Part shown: positions 1 through 11,171 of the stretch, piece by piece | How the letters are laid out: every line of letters starts with the position of its first letter | Position numbering within the stretch: the first letter of the stretch is position 1 | Assembly (NCBI GenBank): GCA_029961685.1 | Contig: JARWKL010000008.1 | Location: 8,806,501-8,870,500, forward strand | Length of the DNA: 64,000 nt | Direction of reading: 5' to 3' | From: Aristolochia californica | Taxonomy: Eukaryota; Streptophyta; Magnoliopsida; Piperales; Aristolochiaceae | The notes under the pieces: model-generated | Seen by the model: only the letters and a program-made list of their open reading frames with translations | The model's database searches: none | What the model was told of the DNA's origin: nothing | Position numbers and translations under genes: made by a program

Positions 1-202
1 GCCCTTGTTAACCGAGCACCAGTGGGTTGATACCTAGTCCCAATCGAGAGGAGCAGAGTACTACTGTTCAGACTTGGTCGAGCACCTCAGGGAGTTTCTG
101 TCCAGTCCCAGTCCAGAACAGAAGCGGAAGAACTTACTCTCTCAGCTTTGGATCTATCCATCCCACGCCTTGTTACACGATCTATGACTAGGGACCCTAA
201 CA
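1..202 (+). mobile_element. 3' end of a chromovirus-type LTR
   Basis: The last bases match the LTR ends of the chromoviruses further along the window: an in-frame ATG context coding for VTRSMTRDPN followed by CCCTAACA. No primer-binding site follows position 202, so this is a solo LTR or a 3' LTR whose body lies to the left of the window. Seen directly: the terminal similarity. Inferred: family membership. Confidence 0.5.
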
Positions 203-650
203 GTATCTGGATAAGTTCTTGAATGGAAGGAGATGCTGATGCACTAAAGAAGGTGAAAATAGTAGAAGCTCGGGCTAGAAATATTAATCACAGTGTCCCT
301 TGGACTGAATGTTGCAATCAATCCATCGAAGATTCTCAAGCAAATGTTGTTTTTCTTCTCCGAAAATTGATTCGTGATGAGATTTGGGCTGTCAAAACTG
401 ATAAAGAGAAATTCAAAAAGCTCGAGCAGGGTATTTTCAAAGAGAACTTAAACTACCTCTTTGTTATTCACTGTCATTGAGAACAATGAAAGCTCCCATG
501 GCAGACCTCTCCATAGTATATTTTAATGTCTCCACCCTAGATGCCACCAACCAGAGCTTCAGAGTGCTCTGATGCTTGGAGAATCTGAATCTCAGATTGG
601 TTTTAGGAGTGTCTTTTTCTACGTATTGTAGACTTGTCTCATCATCCTTT
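203..650. other. Unassigned sequence with a small ORF
   Basis: A plus-strand ORF of 85 codons (223-480) is rich in Lys, Glu and Asp and has a helical, leucine-spaced middle (VVFLLRKLIRDEIW). I do not recognise it as a retroelement protein or a known plant family. No splice or promoter context supports a gene. It may be an exon relic of the DNA into which the flanking repeats inserted, or an unrecognised repeat. Confidence 0.2.
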
Positions 651-957
651 TGTTAAGCACCCAACCAATACTACCCAAAAGACCGGCTTGTTAGGAGCAG
701 AAGACATAGGAACTTAACCCAGGACCCCGCCCTTCCCCAAGCCGACGACCACGAAGGCTACCACAACAGAGCAACCAGAGCCGGGTCAATCCCGGGTCAG
801 TCCAGGCGCATGACCACCCACATCCGTTTTGGGGGAGCCGGGATTCGAAGTTGGGACGCAGGGCTAGCTCTGATACAGAATATTAAGCACCAAGCCAATA
901 CTACCCAAAAGACCGGCCTGTTAGGAGCGGAAGACATAAGTACTTAACCCCAGGACC
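651..957 (-). mobile_element. Decayed TRIM element, minus orientation
   Basis: Two similar direct repeats (651 to about 712 and 881 to about 957) share the CTAACAGGCCGGTCTTTTGG core, read in reverse, that defines the TRIM LTRs at 62530-62951. Between them lie a reversed C-rich polypurine tract beside the left LTR, a reversed tRNA-Met primer site at about 866-877 next to the right LTR, and a B-box-like TTCGAATCC in element orientation (841-850). The outer LTR ends are worn. The element sits exactly where Athila element A is truncated. Confidence 0.7.
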
Positions 958-3900
958 CACAATTTCATGTGTCATTGGTGAACATACCATCCAGAGAGCT
1001 CTTCTTGACTTAGGGGCAAGTGTGAATTTGCTTCCTTTCTTTGTGTACCAGCAATTAGGTTTGGGGGAATTGAAGCCTACTCCAATCACACTTCAACTAG
1101 CTAACCGTTCTGTCAAGATACCACGAGGAATAGTTGAAGATGTTTTGATAAAAGTGGACAAATTTCTGTTCCTAGTTGATTTTATTGTTCTTGATACAGA
1201 ACCAGTAGTCAATGTGACCAACCAAATTCCTGTCATCCTAGGACATCCCTTCTTAGCCACATCTAATGCTATCATTCATTGTAAAAGTGGTGAGTTGGAG
1301 TTGTCTTTTGGAAATTTTAAGGTCTCATTGAATGTATTTAATGCTGGGCACCACCCACTTGAGTCTGATGATCTGAGTCCTGCATTTAAGATAGAAACTG
1401 TTATGCTTGATGACGAATCCACTCTTAAATCTTTTGAGTCTTGTATAACATCTTTAGACATGGACTATTTTGATGAAGAAACATATTTCCGAGAGGTTGA
1501 TTCTTTACTCAGTTCTGTACCTCTGTTGGAGGAAGCTTATGAGGTTATCACAACTGATCATCCACAGGATCTTCATCTTGACTTGGACAAACCTCTTGAA
1601 ACTTCCAAGCTAGATCTTAAGCCATTTCCTCCCACGTTGAAGTATGCGTTCTTGGGGCCCATGAACTCATTGCCAGTCATTATTTCCTCTGATTTGAGTA
1701 TTGAGCAGGAGGAACAATTGACTGAAGTTTTACAAGCACACAGAGAAGCATTGGGGTGGACTCTTGATGCCTTAAAATGGATTAGCCCCTCCATATGCAT
1801 GCATCGTATTCATTTGGAGGAGGGGACTAAAGCCTCATGTGAGATGCAACGTAGGTTAAATCCCCATATGCTGGAGGTTGCGAGAGAAGAAGTCATTAGG
1901 TTGCTTGTGACAGGAATCATTTACCCTATTTTCGATAGCACTTGGGTGAGTCCAATTCAAGTTGTCCCTAAGAAAGGGGGGATAACGATAATGAAAAATG
2001 AGAGTGGTGAATTAATTCCCACAAGAACTACCACCAAGTGGCGTGTTTGCATTGACTATAGAAAACTTAATTCCGCCACTAGGAAGGATCACTTCCCACT
2101 ACCTTTCATTGATCAGGTGCTAGAGCAATTGGCCGGCCACAATTTTTATTGCTTCTAGGATGGATAATCCGGCTACAATCAAATTCCCATTGCTCCAGAA
2201 GTCCAGGAAAAGACCACATTCACGTGTCCGTTTGGCACCTATGCTTACAGATGTGCCACTTTCCAACGGTGCATGATGAGTATCTTTTCTAACATGATTG
2301 GTGACTTTTTAGAGGTCTTTATGGATGTCTTTTCTGTGTTTGGCTCTAGTTTCGATACATGTCTGCACAATCTTTCACTCATATTGTCCCGTTGCATTAA
2401 GTCCAATTTAGTCCTGAATTGGGAGAAATGCCACTTCATGGTAAAAGAAGGAATTGTTTTAGGACATGTAGTGTCTGAGCGGGGTGTAGAAGTGGACAAA
2501 GCCAATGTTGAACTAATTGCCAATCTGCCACCACCTACTTCTGTGAAGGGGGTGCGTTCTTTCCTTGGCCATGCTGGGTTCTATAGGAGCTTCATTAAGA
2601 ACTTTAGCAAAATTTCTCATCCTTTGACGAATTTGCTTGCTCAAGATGTTGCTTTTGCCTTTGATGATGCCTGTATTCATGCTTTTGAGACACTGAAGAA
2701 ATGTTTGTCCACTGCACCCATTGTCCAACCCCCTACTTGGTCTTTGCCTTTTGAGTTGATGTGTGATGCCTCTAATTATGCATTGGGAGCTATTTTGGGG
2801 CAAAAGACGGATAAAATTCCCTGTGTCATTCAATATGCTAGCTGCACTCTTCATGATGCTCAATTGAATTACAATACCACTGAGAAGGAGTTGCTAGCTG
2901 TTGTGTTTGCCTTGAACAAATTCGGATCATATCTGTTAGGGTCAAAGGTTATAGTGTTCACTGATCATTCTGCTTTGAAGTACTTATTATCCATCAAGGA
3001 CACTAAACCTCGCTTGATTAGATGGATCTTGCAATTACAAGAATTTGACATTGAGATTCGAGATAAGAAGGGTTGTGAGAATTTTGTTGCTGATCATCTA
3101 TCTGGGATCTGTGTAGCACCTCAGGAAGGATTCCTTCCTTTAAATGATTCCTTCCCCGATGAACAACTTCTCCAAGTATCCCAGTTGCCTTGGTTTGCTA
3201 ACATAGTCAACTATCTTGTAACTCATAAGATTCCTGATTATTGGAGTAAACAAGATCGGTTGAAATTCTTTTTCCAAGTCAAACATTTTTTTTCTGGGAT
3301 GCCCCTTATTTGTTCAAGGTGTGTCCTGACCAAGTCATTAGACGTTGTGTACATGAGCAAGACTTTGCCAACATTCTTGAATTTTGTCATTCCCACGCAT
3401 GTGGTGGACATTTTGGTGCTAGAAAGACCGCGGCTAAAGTCTTGCAATGTGGTTTCTATTGGCCTTCATTATTTAGAGATGCCCATGAGTTTTTTCGTGT
3501 GTGTGATAGATGCCAACGGACTGGTTGTTTGTCTAGGAAGAACATGGTGCCTCTTAACCCCATTCTTATTGTTGAATTGTTTGATGTGTGGGGTATTGAC
3601 TTCATGGGTCCTTTTCCTGTCTCGTTCGGCTATCAATACATCCTTGTTGCTGTTGAATATGTCTCTAGATGGATTGAAGCTATTGCATGTAAGACAAATG
3701 ATCACAAAGTGGTGGTAAAGTTTTTAAAAGAAAACATCTTTAATCGGTTTGGTACCCCGAGAGCGATCATCAGTGATGGGGGATCTCATTTTTGTAACAA
3801 AGCATTTGAGACCTTATTGAAGAAATATTCCATCACTCATTGGGTATCCACTCAGTACCACCCGCAAACTTGTGGTCAAGTGGAAATCTCTAATAAGGAG

Positions 3901-4460
3901 ATCAAATGGATTTTGGAGAAGTCGGTTCGCTTTGATAGGAAAGATTGGTCCACTCGATTGGACGATGCTTTATGGGCCTATCAAACCGCTTATAAGACTC
4001 CTATTGGGATGTCTCCAATTCGCCTAGTGTTCGGCAAAGCATGTCATCTACCCGTTGGGCCATTAAGTCTTTGAATTTTTATTTGACTCAAGTGGGTGAG
4101 GAGAGAAAATTGCAATTGAATGAGTTGGAGGAGATACGTCATGTTGCTTATGAGAATGCCAAACTGTATAAGGAGCGAACAAAGCTTTTACATGATAAAT
4201 CTATTTTTCACAAGTCTTTTACTATTGGGAAAAATGTTTTACTTTATCACTCAAGATTGCATTTGTTTCCAGGGAAGCTAAGATCCAGGTGGTCCGATCC
4301 ATTTGAAGTTACACAGGTGTTTCCTCATGGCGCTATTGAGATCCACAATCACGGAGACGGGTCGATCTTCAAAGTTAATGGTCAGAGCCTCAAACCGTAA
4401 CTTGAGAATGTCCCCACACCGAAGGAGGTGATGGTGATTTTCTTGGAGGAACCTGTCATT
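958..4460 (+). pseudogene. pol: Athila pol relic (PR, RT, RNase H, IN)
   Basis: This would encode the protease and replication/integration enzymes of the element. The protease motif LLDLGASVNLLP is at about 1005-1040. RT core WRVCIDYRKLN is at about 2038-2070. Stop codons at 2156-2158 and 2164-2166 interrupt RT, and the stretch that reads RRMPFGLCNAP in copy B is deleted near 2250. The RT active site reads FMDV instead of FMDD (about 2320-2332), so the enzyme would be inactive even without stops. RNase H spans about 2740-3110. Integrase starts near 3310 after a frame change at a T-run (3286-3293); its zinc residues and the D-D-E region ([15 protein letters not shown]) are visible. A short deletion near 4055 removes residues kept in B. 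Certain as a pol relic. Confidence 0.92.
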
Positions 4461-5168
4461 TCATCTTGAATGCGTCAAATTCTTGCTTAGGACTATAAAC
4501 TTAGCACATTGTGGGCAATCCCCACGTTTCTATCCCTTTGTACATTACAGTTTTATTTTTGGTTTATTCATTCTTATTTGGGATAACCTTTGGTGTACTC
4601 TGGTCTTGATTGATTGGAGGTCCCCCGGCGATGCCGGCCCCATCATGGACTCGGGGTACTCTCTTGCCAGCTGAGAGCATAAATGGTTCTAGTAGTCGAT
4701 GACCAGACTTTTGGTCGCTAGTTTGAGAGGTCTGTACTCAAACAACCATTTTGGGATTGACCAGTTAGATCTTGAAGTATTGAATGAAAACCTAATGGTG
4801 AGTAACTTAAGGACTTCTGTTCAGCGTGTGATTCCTACTGCCTTCAGTGGCCAGTCACATGGAGATTTCTTCAAAGTGTGATGTGGGATAGCGGTTTCAT
4901 CTACGGATGATTACCTACAGGTACGGCTGGTACGAGTAAACCTTCTTCGAGGGAGACTATGTATCATTCTTGGGGGTCTTTATTGACTTTTCAGTATTAT
5001 TGTTGATGACCAAACACATATGGTCCCACCTATGGATTTAGGAGCCCTAAGGGAGCTTAACCCTAACTCTGTTGGAGTATAACTAGCTAAGTTGTTATTC
5101 CTTTTTTGTAGTCGTTGTGGTGTTTTAAATTTTCCCCATTGAGGACAATGTCAGGTTTAGGTTTGGAG

Positions 5169-5205
<37 letters not shown>

Positions 5206-6348
5206 GTTATGTCTTAGCAATAATTTTCTTTTGATTTCTGTTTGTGGTTTTCAAATTACTCCTCTTAGTATGTGGTTAACGTTAGTAGAATTAAAATAAG
5301 TTGCTCAAATGTGTTTCAAAATTTTTCATAAAACTGTGTAGAATATCCCTATTAGAAATCTGATATCATTTGTTGTGATCCATGGGAATTCAGTGGGATA
5401 ACTTACTATTGCATTAGACTTGGAACTTAGTTGCAAAAACGAACATGTAAATCTAGTGTTGATCTATGTTAGTCTGAATAGTCTTGTATGCCTGTTTGAA
5501 CTCATTCCTTTTTATACCTCAGTGAAATTCCTTGTTGTAATGTATGAATGCAAATGGAAATGCTCTTGCTTGCAAAAGACAGATAACTTCAGAAACAACC
5601 TGAGCAAACCCAGCGACATGCACCAGAACAGTCGGTTACTTAAAAATAAGTGCATGTGCAGTGAAGACGAATACAAAATGGTAGTAATACCAAAAGTATT
5701 CGGTGAAACAAAAATTACGCTGGTAATAGCAAAAGTGCGCTGGTAATAGCATAAAATGGTTTTAAATATGGAAGCAATGAGTTTCCTTAACTTTGATGAT
5801 GAATTGTAATTTGAAAGAAGTTGCAGGTCAAGATTGAATTTGGTATATTTCTTTTGTGAGATTGTCAGACAACAGGCTTACTCTACTATTTTCTCTTAAT
5901 TGTGATGTGACCAGGATTTTATTGTTATTTGTTGCCTCTTTGCTCTGTTGAAGTAATAGCTTATGGGTCACATTGGTTCAGGTGGAATAACAATGAGTGT
6001 ATTTGGATTGATAATATGCTATATTTTACACAGGTTTTCAAATTGCGCAGGATCTCATATGATTTTCAGATATTTTACGATACTAAGTGTTAGTCATATG
6101 CTAATGAGGAGTACATTTTCTTCATTTTTCTTTTTATATTATTTATTTAGATGAATTTTGTGGGTAAATTCCATGCAAACCCTCACGAGACATAACTCGT
6201 CCACTACTGTAAAGTAGGGGTTTAACGGCTTGTTGCATGCGCTAAATGCAATCGTGCTCCCTACGAAGTGGGATTTTGTTTTCCTAGGCTTAATTTTGGT
6301 TCAATTGTTGTTTTGCTAGGGACTAGCGAAGATTTAGGTTTGGGGGTG
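4461..6348 (+). other. Athila non-coding 3' region
   Basis: About 1.9 kb between the pol end and the 3' LTR without a credible ORF or envelope-like protein. It holds a CCCCGGCGATGCCGG hairpin-prone stretch near 4625, a motif CAGGTTTAGGTTTGG that leads into a 45-G run, AT-rich DNA, and a second copy of TTTAGGTTTGGGGG acting as the polypurine tract just before the LTR. Copy B has the same arrangement from 62167 on. Confidence 0.7.
5170..5214 (+). repeat. 45-bp poly-G run in Athila A
   Basis: An uninterrupted run of 45 G follows GGTTTAGGTTTGGAGC. The same site in copy B (63286-63310) has 25 G. The run grows out of a polypurine-tract-like motif, so it is positional rather than random. Its exact length may be affected by replication slippage or by sequencing. 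Confidence 0.85.
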
Positions 6349-7741
6349 TGATAGATGCCATATTCTGACATGAGAACTAGGTTAATTATAATAGAATAAC
6401 CTTTATAATTGTGTAATAGGTGGTTATTTATCGGTTTTCAAAAGAAACGTGAATTTATTGAATTTGGCATTAATCACTGTCTATATTGCATATTTTTCTC
6501 TCCTGAATTATATTTCATTGCTTTTAGGGTTTATTTCTTCCTGAAATGCTTTTTATGGATTCAATTATGGAATTTCAGGAGAATTTTGGTGGAGAAGGAG
6601 ATATTTACCAAAATGCCCTTAGTAAAATGGAGGTGATTTTTTAGGGCAAATCATATTAAAACAAAGGGCAATTTTTATTAAAAGAAGAGGGAGCGTCGAC
6701 AGAAGAAAGAAGGGAGCGTCGACCAAAATAGAGCACTGTGGACCGAAACAGGGGAAGACCCGAGAGGATTTTTCCACCGTCGTTCACCACGCCACCATCA
6801 TTCTCCACGCCACCGTCGTCCACTGCCGTCCGACAACCAAGAACAGACCCGAGGAGAGCTCGAGAGAGTCTCCATCGCGGCGAGTTGGACAGTGCCATTT
6901 TCTGTTTGCCAGGCCTAGAGGTGACCCAAGAGGGCTCCTCCGGTGCCAATTCCGCATTCCGACCATCCTCCGGAGTCGGTTACCTATTTTCGACCATTCC
7001 CGGAGCTATTCCGACTCCGACCGAGACTCAAGAGAGCCGTTTAGAGGACTTCAGCTCCGTTTCGTTCTTCGCCGGTCGTCACCTCCGTTCGTCGGCTACT
7101 ATCTTTCTTCGTCGGCGTCGTCTCTACCTCCGGCCACTCGCTCTTGCTACCCGAAGCCATCAATTTCGGGAAATTGCAGCACCCGTGAGAACGAGTCTGC
7201 TGCCCGAGCGAGAGGAAGGAGAAGGGGAGTAATTCGTCATTTTGGAATTTAATTTTTCTATAGTTTGAACTTAGGTTTTGAATGTTTATTAAATGTGATT
7301 TGATAATTAATGTTTATTGAATATTTGTGTTTCGGATATTTGATTAAATTAGCTAGTTAGGGTAGGATTATAATTTAGGTTGGATTTTGGTATTTTAATC
7401 CGATTTCTGTCTTTCACTCTATGAGCCCGAGAGCGGCTAGACGCAAGGATTGAGAAATCGGATCCGTGGTTACGTGGCGCTCGAGAGAGGCACGAATCAC
7501 CATAAAATCCAGAGTTGACGTTTCCTGTTGTGCAAGTAGTTAACCAGATGATTGCTTGATAATTTAGGATTTAATTAGTGTTTAGTTCAGATTAATTCAT
7601 CATATTTGGTTAGGCTAGTTGACTGAAGAATACACAAAATTCAGTCCTCCCTGTGGATATGACCCTCGCTTCCCGCTAAATTACATGAACAATTCGTACG
7701 TTTGCGAGGTATAAAAGTCGATGTAATTAAATTTTACATCA
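6349..7741 (+). repeat. 3' LTR of Athila A
   Basis: It begins TGATAGATGCC and ends TTTTACATCA, giving TG...CA ends over 1393 bp, and is homologous over its whole length to 55112-56486. The upstream neighbour is the polypurine tract TTTAGGTTTGGGGGTG. An ORF of 164 codons inside (6738-7232) is Pro/Arg/Ser-rich and is probably a composition effect. Right flank GTGGC would be one half of the TSD; the left half is lost. Confidence 0.92.
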
Positions 7742-8756
7742 GTGGCAGTGGTGGATGAAGAAGTACTTGGGGAGGACCCCATCATGGTCATCATTTTCTA
7801 GAGTAGTTCATAGTCTTCATCAGTAAAAGTATGCTTTGGAGTTGTTGTGGTCGACTACTCTACCTTTGTATCACTCACTAAGGCTTGGTTAGCCTTATTC
7901 TCATTAGATTTATAACATCTTTTGTGAGAGTGACCCAATCTACCACATATAGAGCATTCTTTTAGGTGAAAGCATGTCTCTAGTGTGGCCATATCCCTTA
8001 CAATGGGTGCATTCCTTCCCATCTATTCGGTCAAAAGCAGTCCTTCCACCTTTTCCTCGTCCTCTTCTATAAAATCTACCTCAGCCTTGGTCAGATAGTG
8101 TTCGCCTATGTCCAGAGTACATAGCAAATTCAGTAGTAGGGGGAGAAGCGTCTGGAATATGGAGAAGTGTAGCACAAACATCATCAAAAGTTGGAACCGC
8201 GGAAGAGCTAGGAAGGTGAGTCTTAGCAACTTCAAGATGCGGTTTAATGTTAGCAAGGCATATGGCAGTTATCAAGGTCTTTTTCTGTTTATGTTGGATA
8301 GAGATATCTGTAGAGGTTGGCTGGGTAAGTTTCCTTTCTTGAAGAAAGTCTCAAAAACAGGCCAAATATTCATGTATATTGTATCCTTGTTTGGTGGTAA
8401 GCATTCGTTGTAAAATATCATATGGCCTTTGTAAGTTGTCGGAGCTTGAATACAACTTGGCGCATGTCTCCCAAATTTGTTTAGTCGTCTCTAGATGAAT
8501 GACATTATTGGAGAAGTGTTCCTCCATACTATTGATAAAACAACTAATAACGAATGTATCCTCCTTTAACCATTTGATATATAATATATCATCTTCATCA
8601 ATATGTGGTCCATGATTAGTGAGATGACCAACCAGGTCCTTTGTGATGAGAAACCTACGAACCGATGTGGAACAATTCATAAAATTTGATACCCCATAAG
8701 GGTACAGTAGTGATTTTGAGTATTTCACTCTTGTGACTCATATTAACTTCAGCCAT
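7742..8756 (-). pseudogene. gag: Ty1/copia gag relic (O)
   Basis: Reading leftward from an ATG at 8756, the protein starts MAEVN and shows the copia gag (UBN2-type) pattern, with KQIWETCAKLYSS and a Gln-rich helix, then degenerate zinc-knuckle Cys/His residues near 7920-8000. Frames are broken after about 8351. The left end is cut by the LTR of Athila A, so protease and pol are missing here. It is related to the gag at 42354-43730. Role if intact: capsid of the virus-like particle. Confidence 0.75.
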
Positions 8757-9260
8757 AGTAGGCAAATCAAGTAAAATAGTTCTCCAATCAAGTAATCAAA
8801 ATATGACCAATGTGGAAGGCTTTAACCAACTTGGTTAATGGGGATGCTTAGCATAAATGCTAAGTAAGTCATTTTAATGGATAATGACTCATAAAAGGAT
8901 CAACATCATCCTTCTTTATCCAGGATTCTTGTTCCGAAAGATTTATAAAAAAAACTAATATGCACTAGTCTCGTTCAAAGTATTGTGCAAACTGACAAAA
9001 ACTGCCTTGATAATCTCTTCTAATCAAAGATAATCCAAGATGCATATATTCTCATAATTTCATAAGATGAAAACATGCATAAGGACATCTCTAAACCACC
9101 TCTTAATGCCGAAAACTAGTAGCATAAAATTAATAATATCATAAATAAATACTTATCTCTTGAGCTTCAATCTTGCTTCATAAGGAGCCTTCTTTGAGTA
9201 GCTTTTAATCATATCTTCATAGAGCATAATGGGGATCCTAAATTGGTAGCTTTGATGTCA
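8757..9260 (-). other. Copia leader with decayed primer site
   Basis: About 500 bp of AT-rich, ORF-free sequence separates the gag start from the putative LTR. At 9249-9260 the reverse strand reads TGACATCAAAGC, a worn version of the tRNA-Met primer site TGGTATCAGAGC, in the position expected directly beside an LTR end. Confidence 0.45.
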
Positions 9261-10090
9261 TGTTAAATTTAGGACCCCATGAATAATACCTTGAGCAAGG
9301 GGAGAGAGAAAGAAAAAAAGGAAGAAGAGAAGAGCTCTCAGGTATAGAGAAAAGAGAAGGAAAATAAAGGAGAGTAGAGAGAGAGCACTCCACACGAGAG
9401 AGAAGAAAAAAATAAGAAACTTTCTTGATATTTCTGAGTCACAATCACCCCTCTTTATATTTGAGGAGGTGACAGAGTCCATGTAAAACTCACCTTAGGA
9501 CTCCTAATTACATTCCAACTAGAACTCTTTAAGATAAACCCATTATGATAAGATTACATTATCTAATTAAGAGACTAGTTTAATTCAACTACAAACACCT
9601 TCTTTAAGGACACAAATCCAGCTAGAGAGCTAGTTTTTGGTCTTATCTTGTGGTCCCACATGATCTTCCAACTCATGTAGATAGAGATACCAGCTTGTGG
9701 TATCTTTGTGGGTCCCACTTGATCTTCAAATCGTCTATTTAATTCCAGCACATGTTCCTTATCTCTTATCTAGAGCCACTTTGTATGAGAACTCTTGTTG
9801 ACAACTCTCGAGTTCATATTGGGTCCCACCAGTTTGTGGGGCCATGGTGGATCCCACATTGTAACACAAGTCAACCCAGTCTGGGTCAACTCGGGTAGGT
9901 CACCTCGGTCTGATCAACCCGACTTGGCCCACTTGTTTTTTGCCTCAGTTATGTGTCTGGGTCCCAAGTTCTATACCTATTTCTTTCGCGACTTGGTTAT
10001 ATTGGTCTAATATCTTACTCGACACGATTCAGTCCTTTTTTCTAGCTGGATTATTATTTTGAAGTATTGTAGATTATTCCTTGCTCAACA
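9261..10090 (-). repeat. Putative 5' LTR of copia element O
   Basis: It begins TGTTAAATTT next to the primer-site relic and could end at CTTGCTCAACA, giving TG...CA ends over 830 bp. The left part is a purine-rich stretch (about 9296-9420). The outer boundary is a guess from the terminal motif, as no second copy is available. Confidence 0.4.
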
Positions 10091-10373
10091 TATTATTTGG
10101 TGCACAAACTTGCAGGGGATTATTTTATGGGTCTTTTTTAAGGATTTTTATTATTTGGTACGTATTATAGGGTGCAGGCCTATTTCAAATGCTGCTATTG
10201 TGTCTAGTTGGCTGAGACATTATTATTAAAGGACTTCTCAATTCTTGATTGTTGTTAGCATTGGTTATTCTTATGAAGAAGAAAGTACATGGTGGCCCCA
10301 AAATATTATCTTCTGGATGATTACCCGTTAGGCCTCTTATTCGCCATCTTTATTCTTACTATTTGAGTGTCGG
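10091..10373. other. Unassigned DNA left of element C
   Basis: This AT-rich stretch has no recognisable protein or repeat. Its last five bases, GTCGG, are repeated to the right of element C, so it was contiguous with 16398-16592 before C inserted. It may be the oldest sequence in this part of the window. Confidence 0.5.
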
Positions 10374-11171
10374 TGTTATGGACTCAATAGCACACCGAGT
10401 CACTCAAAAGAGCAAACAATGACTCACTGAGTCATCTAATTTAACTTTCATTCTTTATGTTGCTTTAATTAAATTTTCATTGATTATGTAATAAGCTTGG
10501 ATGTAGGGGTATAGTTGGGATTGATAGCCCTAAACTATCATGACATGAAATACCCTATTTAAGGGTTAAAGAAAGAGAAATAAAGAAAGTCTGAAATTAG
10601 GGTTATTTAGAGTAGAGAGATCCCTTGTCGAGTTCCTATCTTTGGGTCCTTGACATGCATTGTTCTTGGAGTTACATTAGTGGAGATTTGGTGTGATTGA
10701 GAGAGAAGAGAGGAGAGTTAATCTCTCTTCCCTGAGCAAGAGGAAGGGGAACCCTACCTCTTTCACGGAAATCAGAAAGAGGGAAAGGGTTATGTGGAGT
10801 CTTGCTGCAAGAAGGAGACCTCAGGTTGTTGGACTGGTGTTTACGTCAAAGAGGTAATCCTACACTCCTTTCCGAGTAGAGAAAGGATATAATTTTATTC
10901 CTTTACGTGCATAATCAGTATTGGCATATTAGGGAAACCCTGTATCTTGATGTGAATCCTAAAAGGGGGGTTTTATGCGTGGGCTATCTAATAGTCCCTT
11001 GATCCCTTGGTTATACCTATAATTGAGAAAAGGAAACTCTTTTCAAGTATAACGAAGAAGAGAGAAGAAAAGGCAGTTCTTTTCACAGTTACGTGATCTA
11101 GAACCCTCAGACAGTGCTGGATTCATCAGTACCTCGTCGAGTTACTAGATCCATGGCTGGGGACCATAACA
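10374..11171 (+). repeat. 5' LTR of chromovirus C
   Basis: It starts TGTTATGGACTC and ends GGACCATAACA. The end encodes VPRRVTRSMAGDHN in the gag frame. A possible TATA-like and transcription-start region lies in the A/T-rich middle but cannot be fixed from sequence alone. Confidence 0.95.

Larger units (their letters stand above)
958..7741 (+). mobile_element. 5'-truncated Athila-type Ty3/gypsy element (A)
   Basis: The element keeps protease, reverse transcriptase, RNase H and integrase relics, a non-coding 3' region, a polypurine tract (about 6337-6348) and a complete 3' LTR (6349-7741). The 5' LTR, primer site and gag are missing; homology to copy B begins at about 956-961, directly after the TRIM. 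Protease and RT motifs are those of the Athila group. Copy B at 55112-64000 is the same family in the same orientation, so the two give internal reference for each other's mutations. Confidence 0.9.

Noticed and set aside
4483..6154. Possible envelope-like ORFs in the 3' region of Athila A (4483-4674, 5420-5746, 5963-6154)
   Set aside because: The frames are short, not conserved as proteins in copy B beyond DNA identity, and lack a signal peptide plus membrane-anchor arrangement in one frame.
6738..7232. 164-codon ORF in the Athila LTR (related frame at 55536-55934)
   Set aside because: It is a Pro/Arg/Ser-rich composition frame; the copies differ by indels that change frame, so coding use is not supported.
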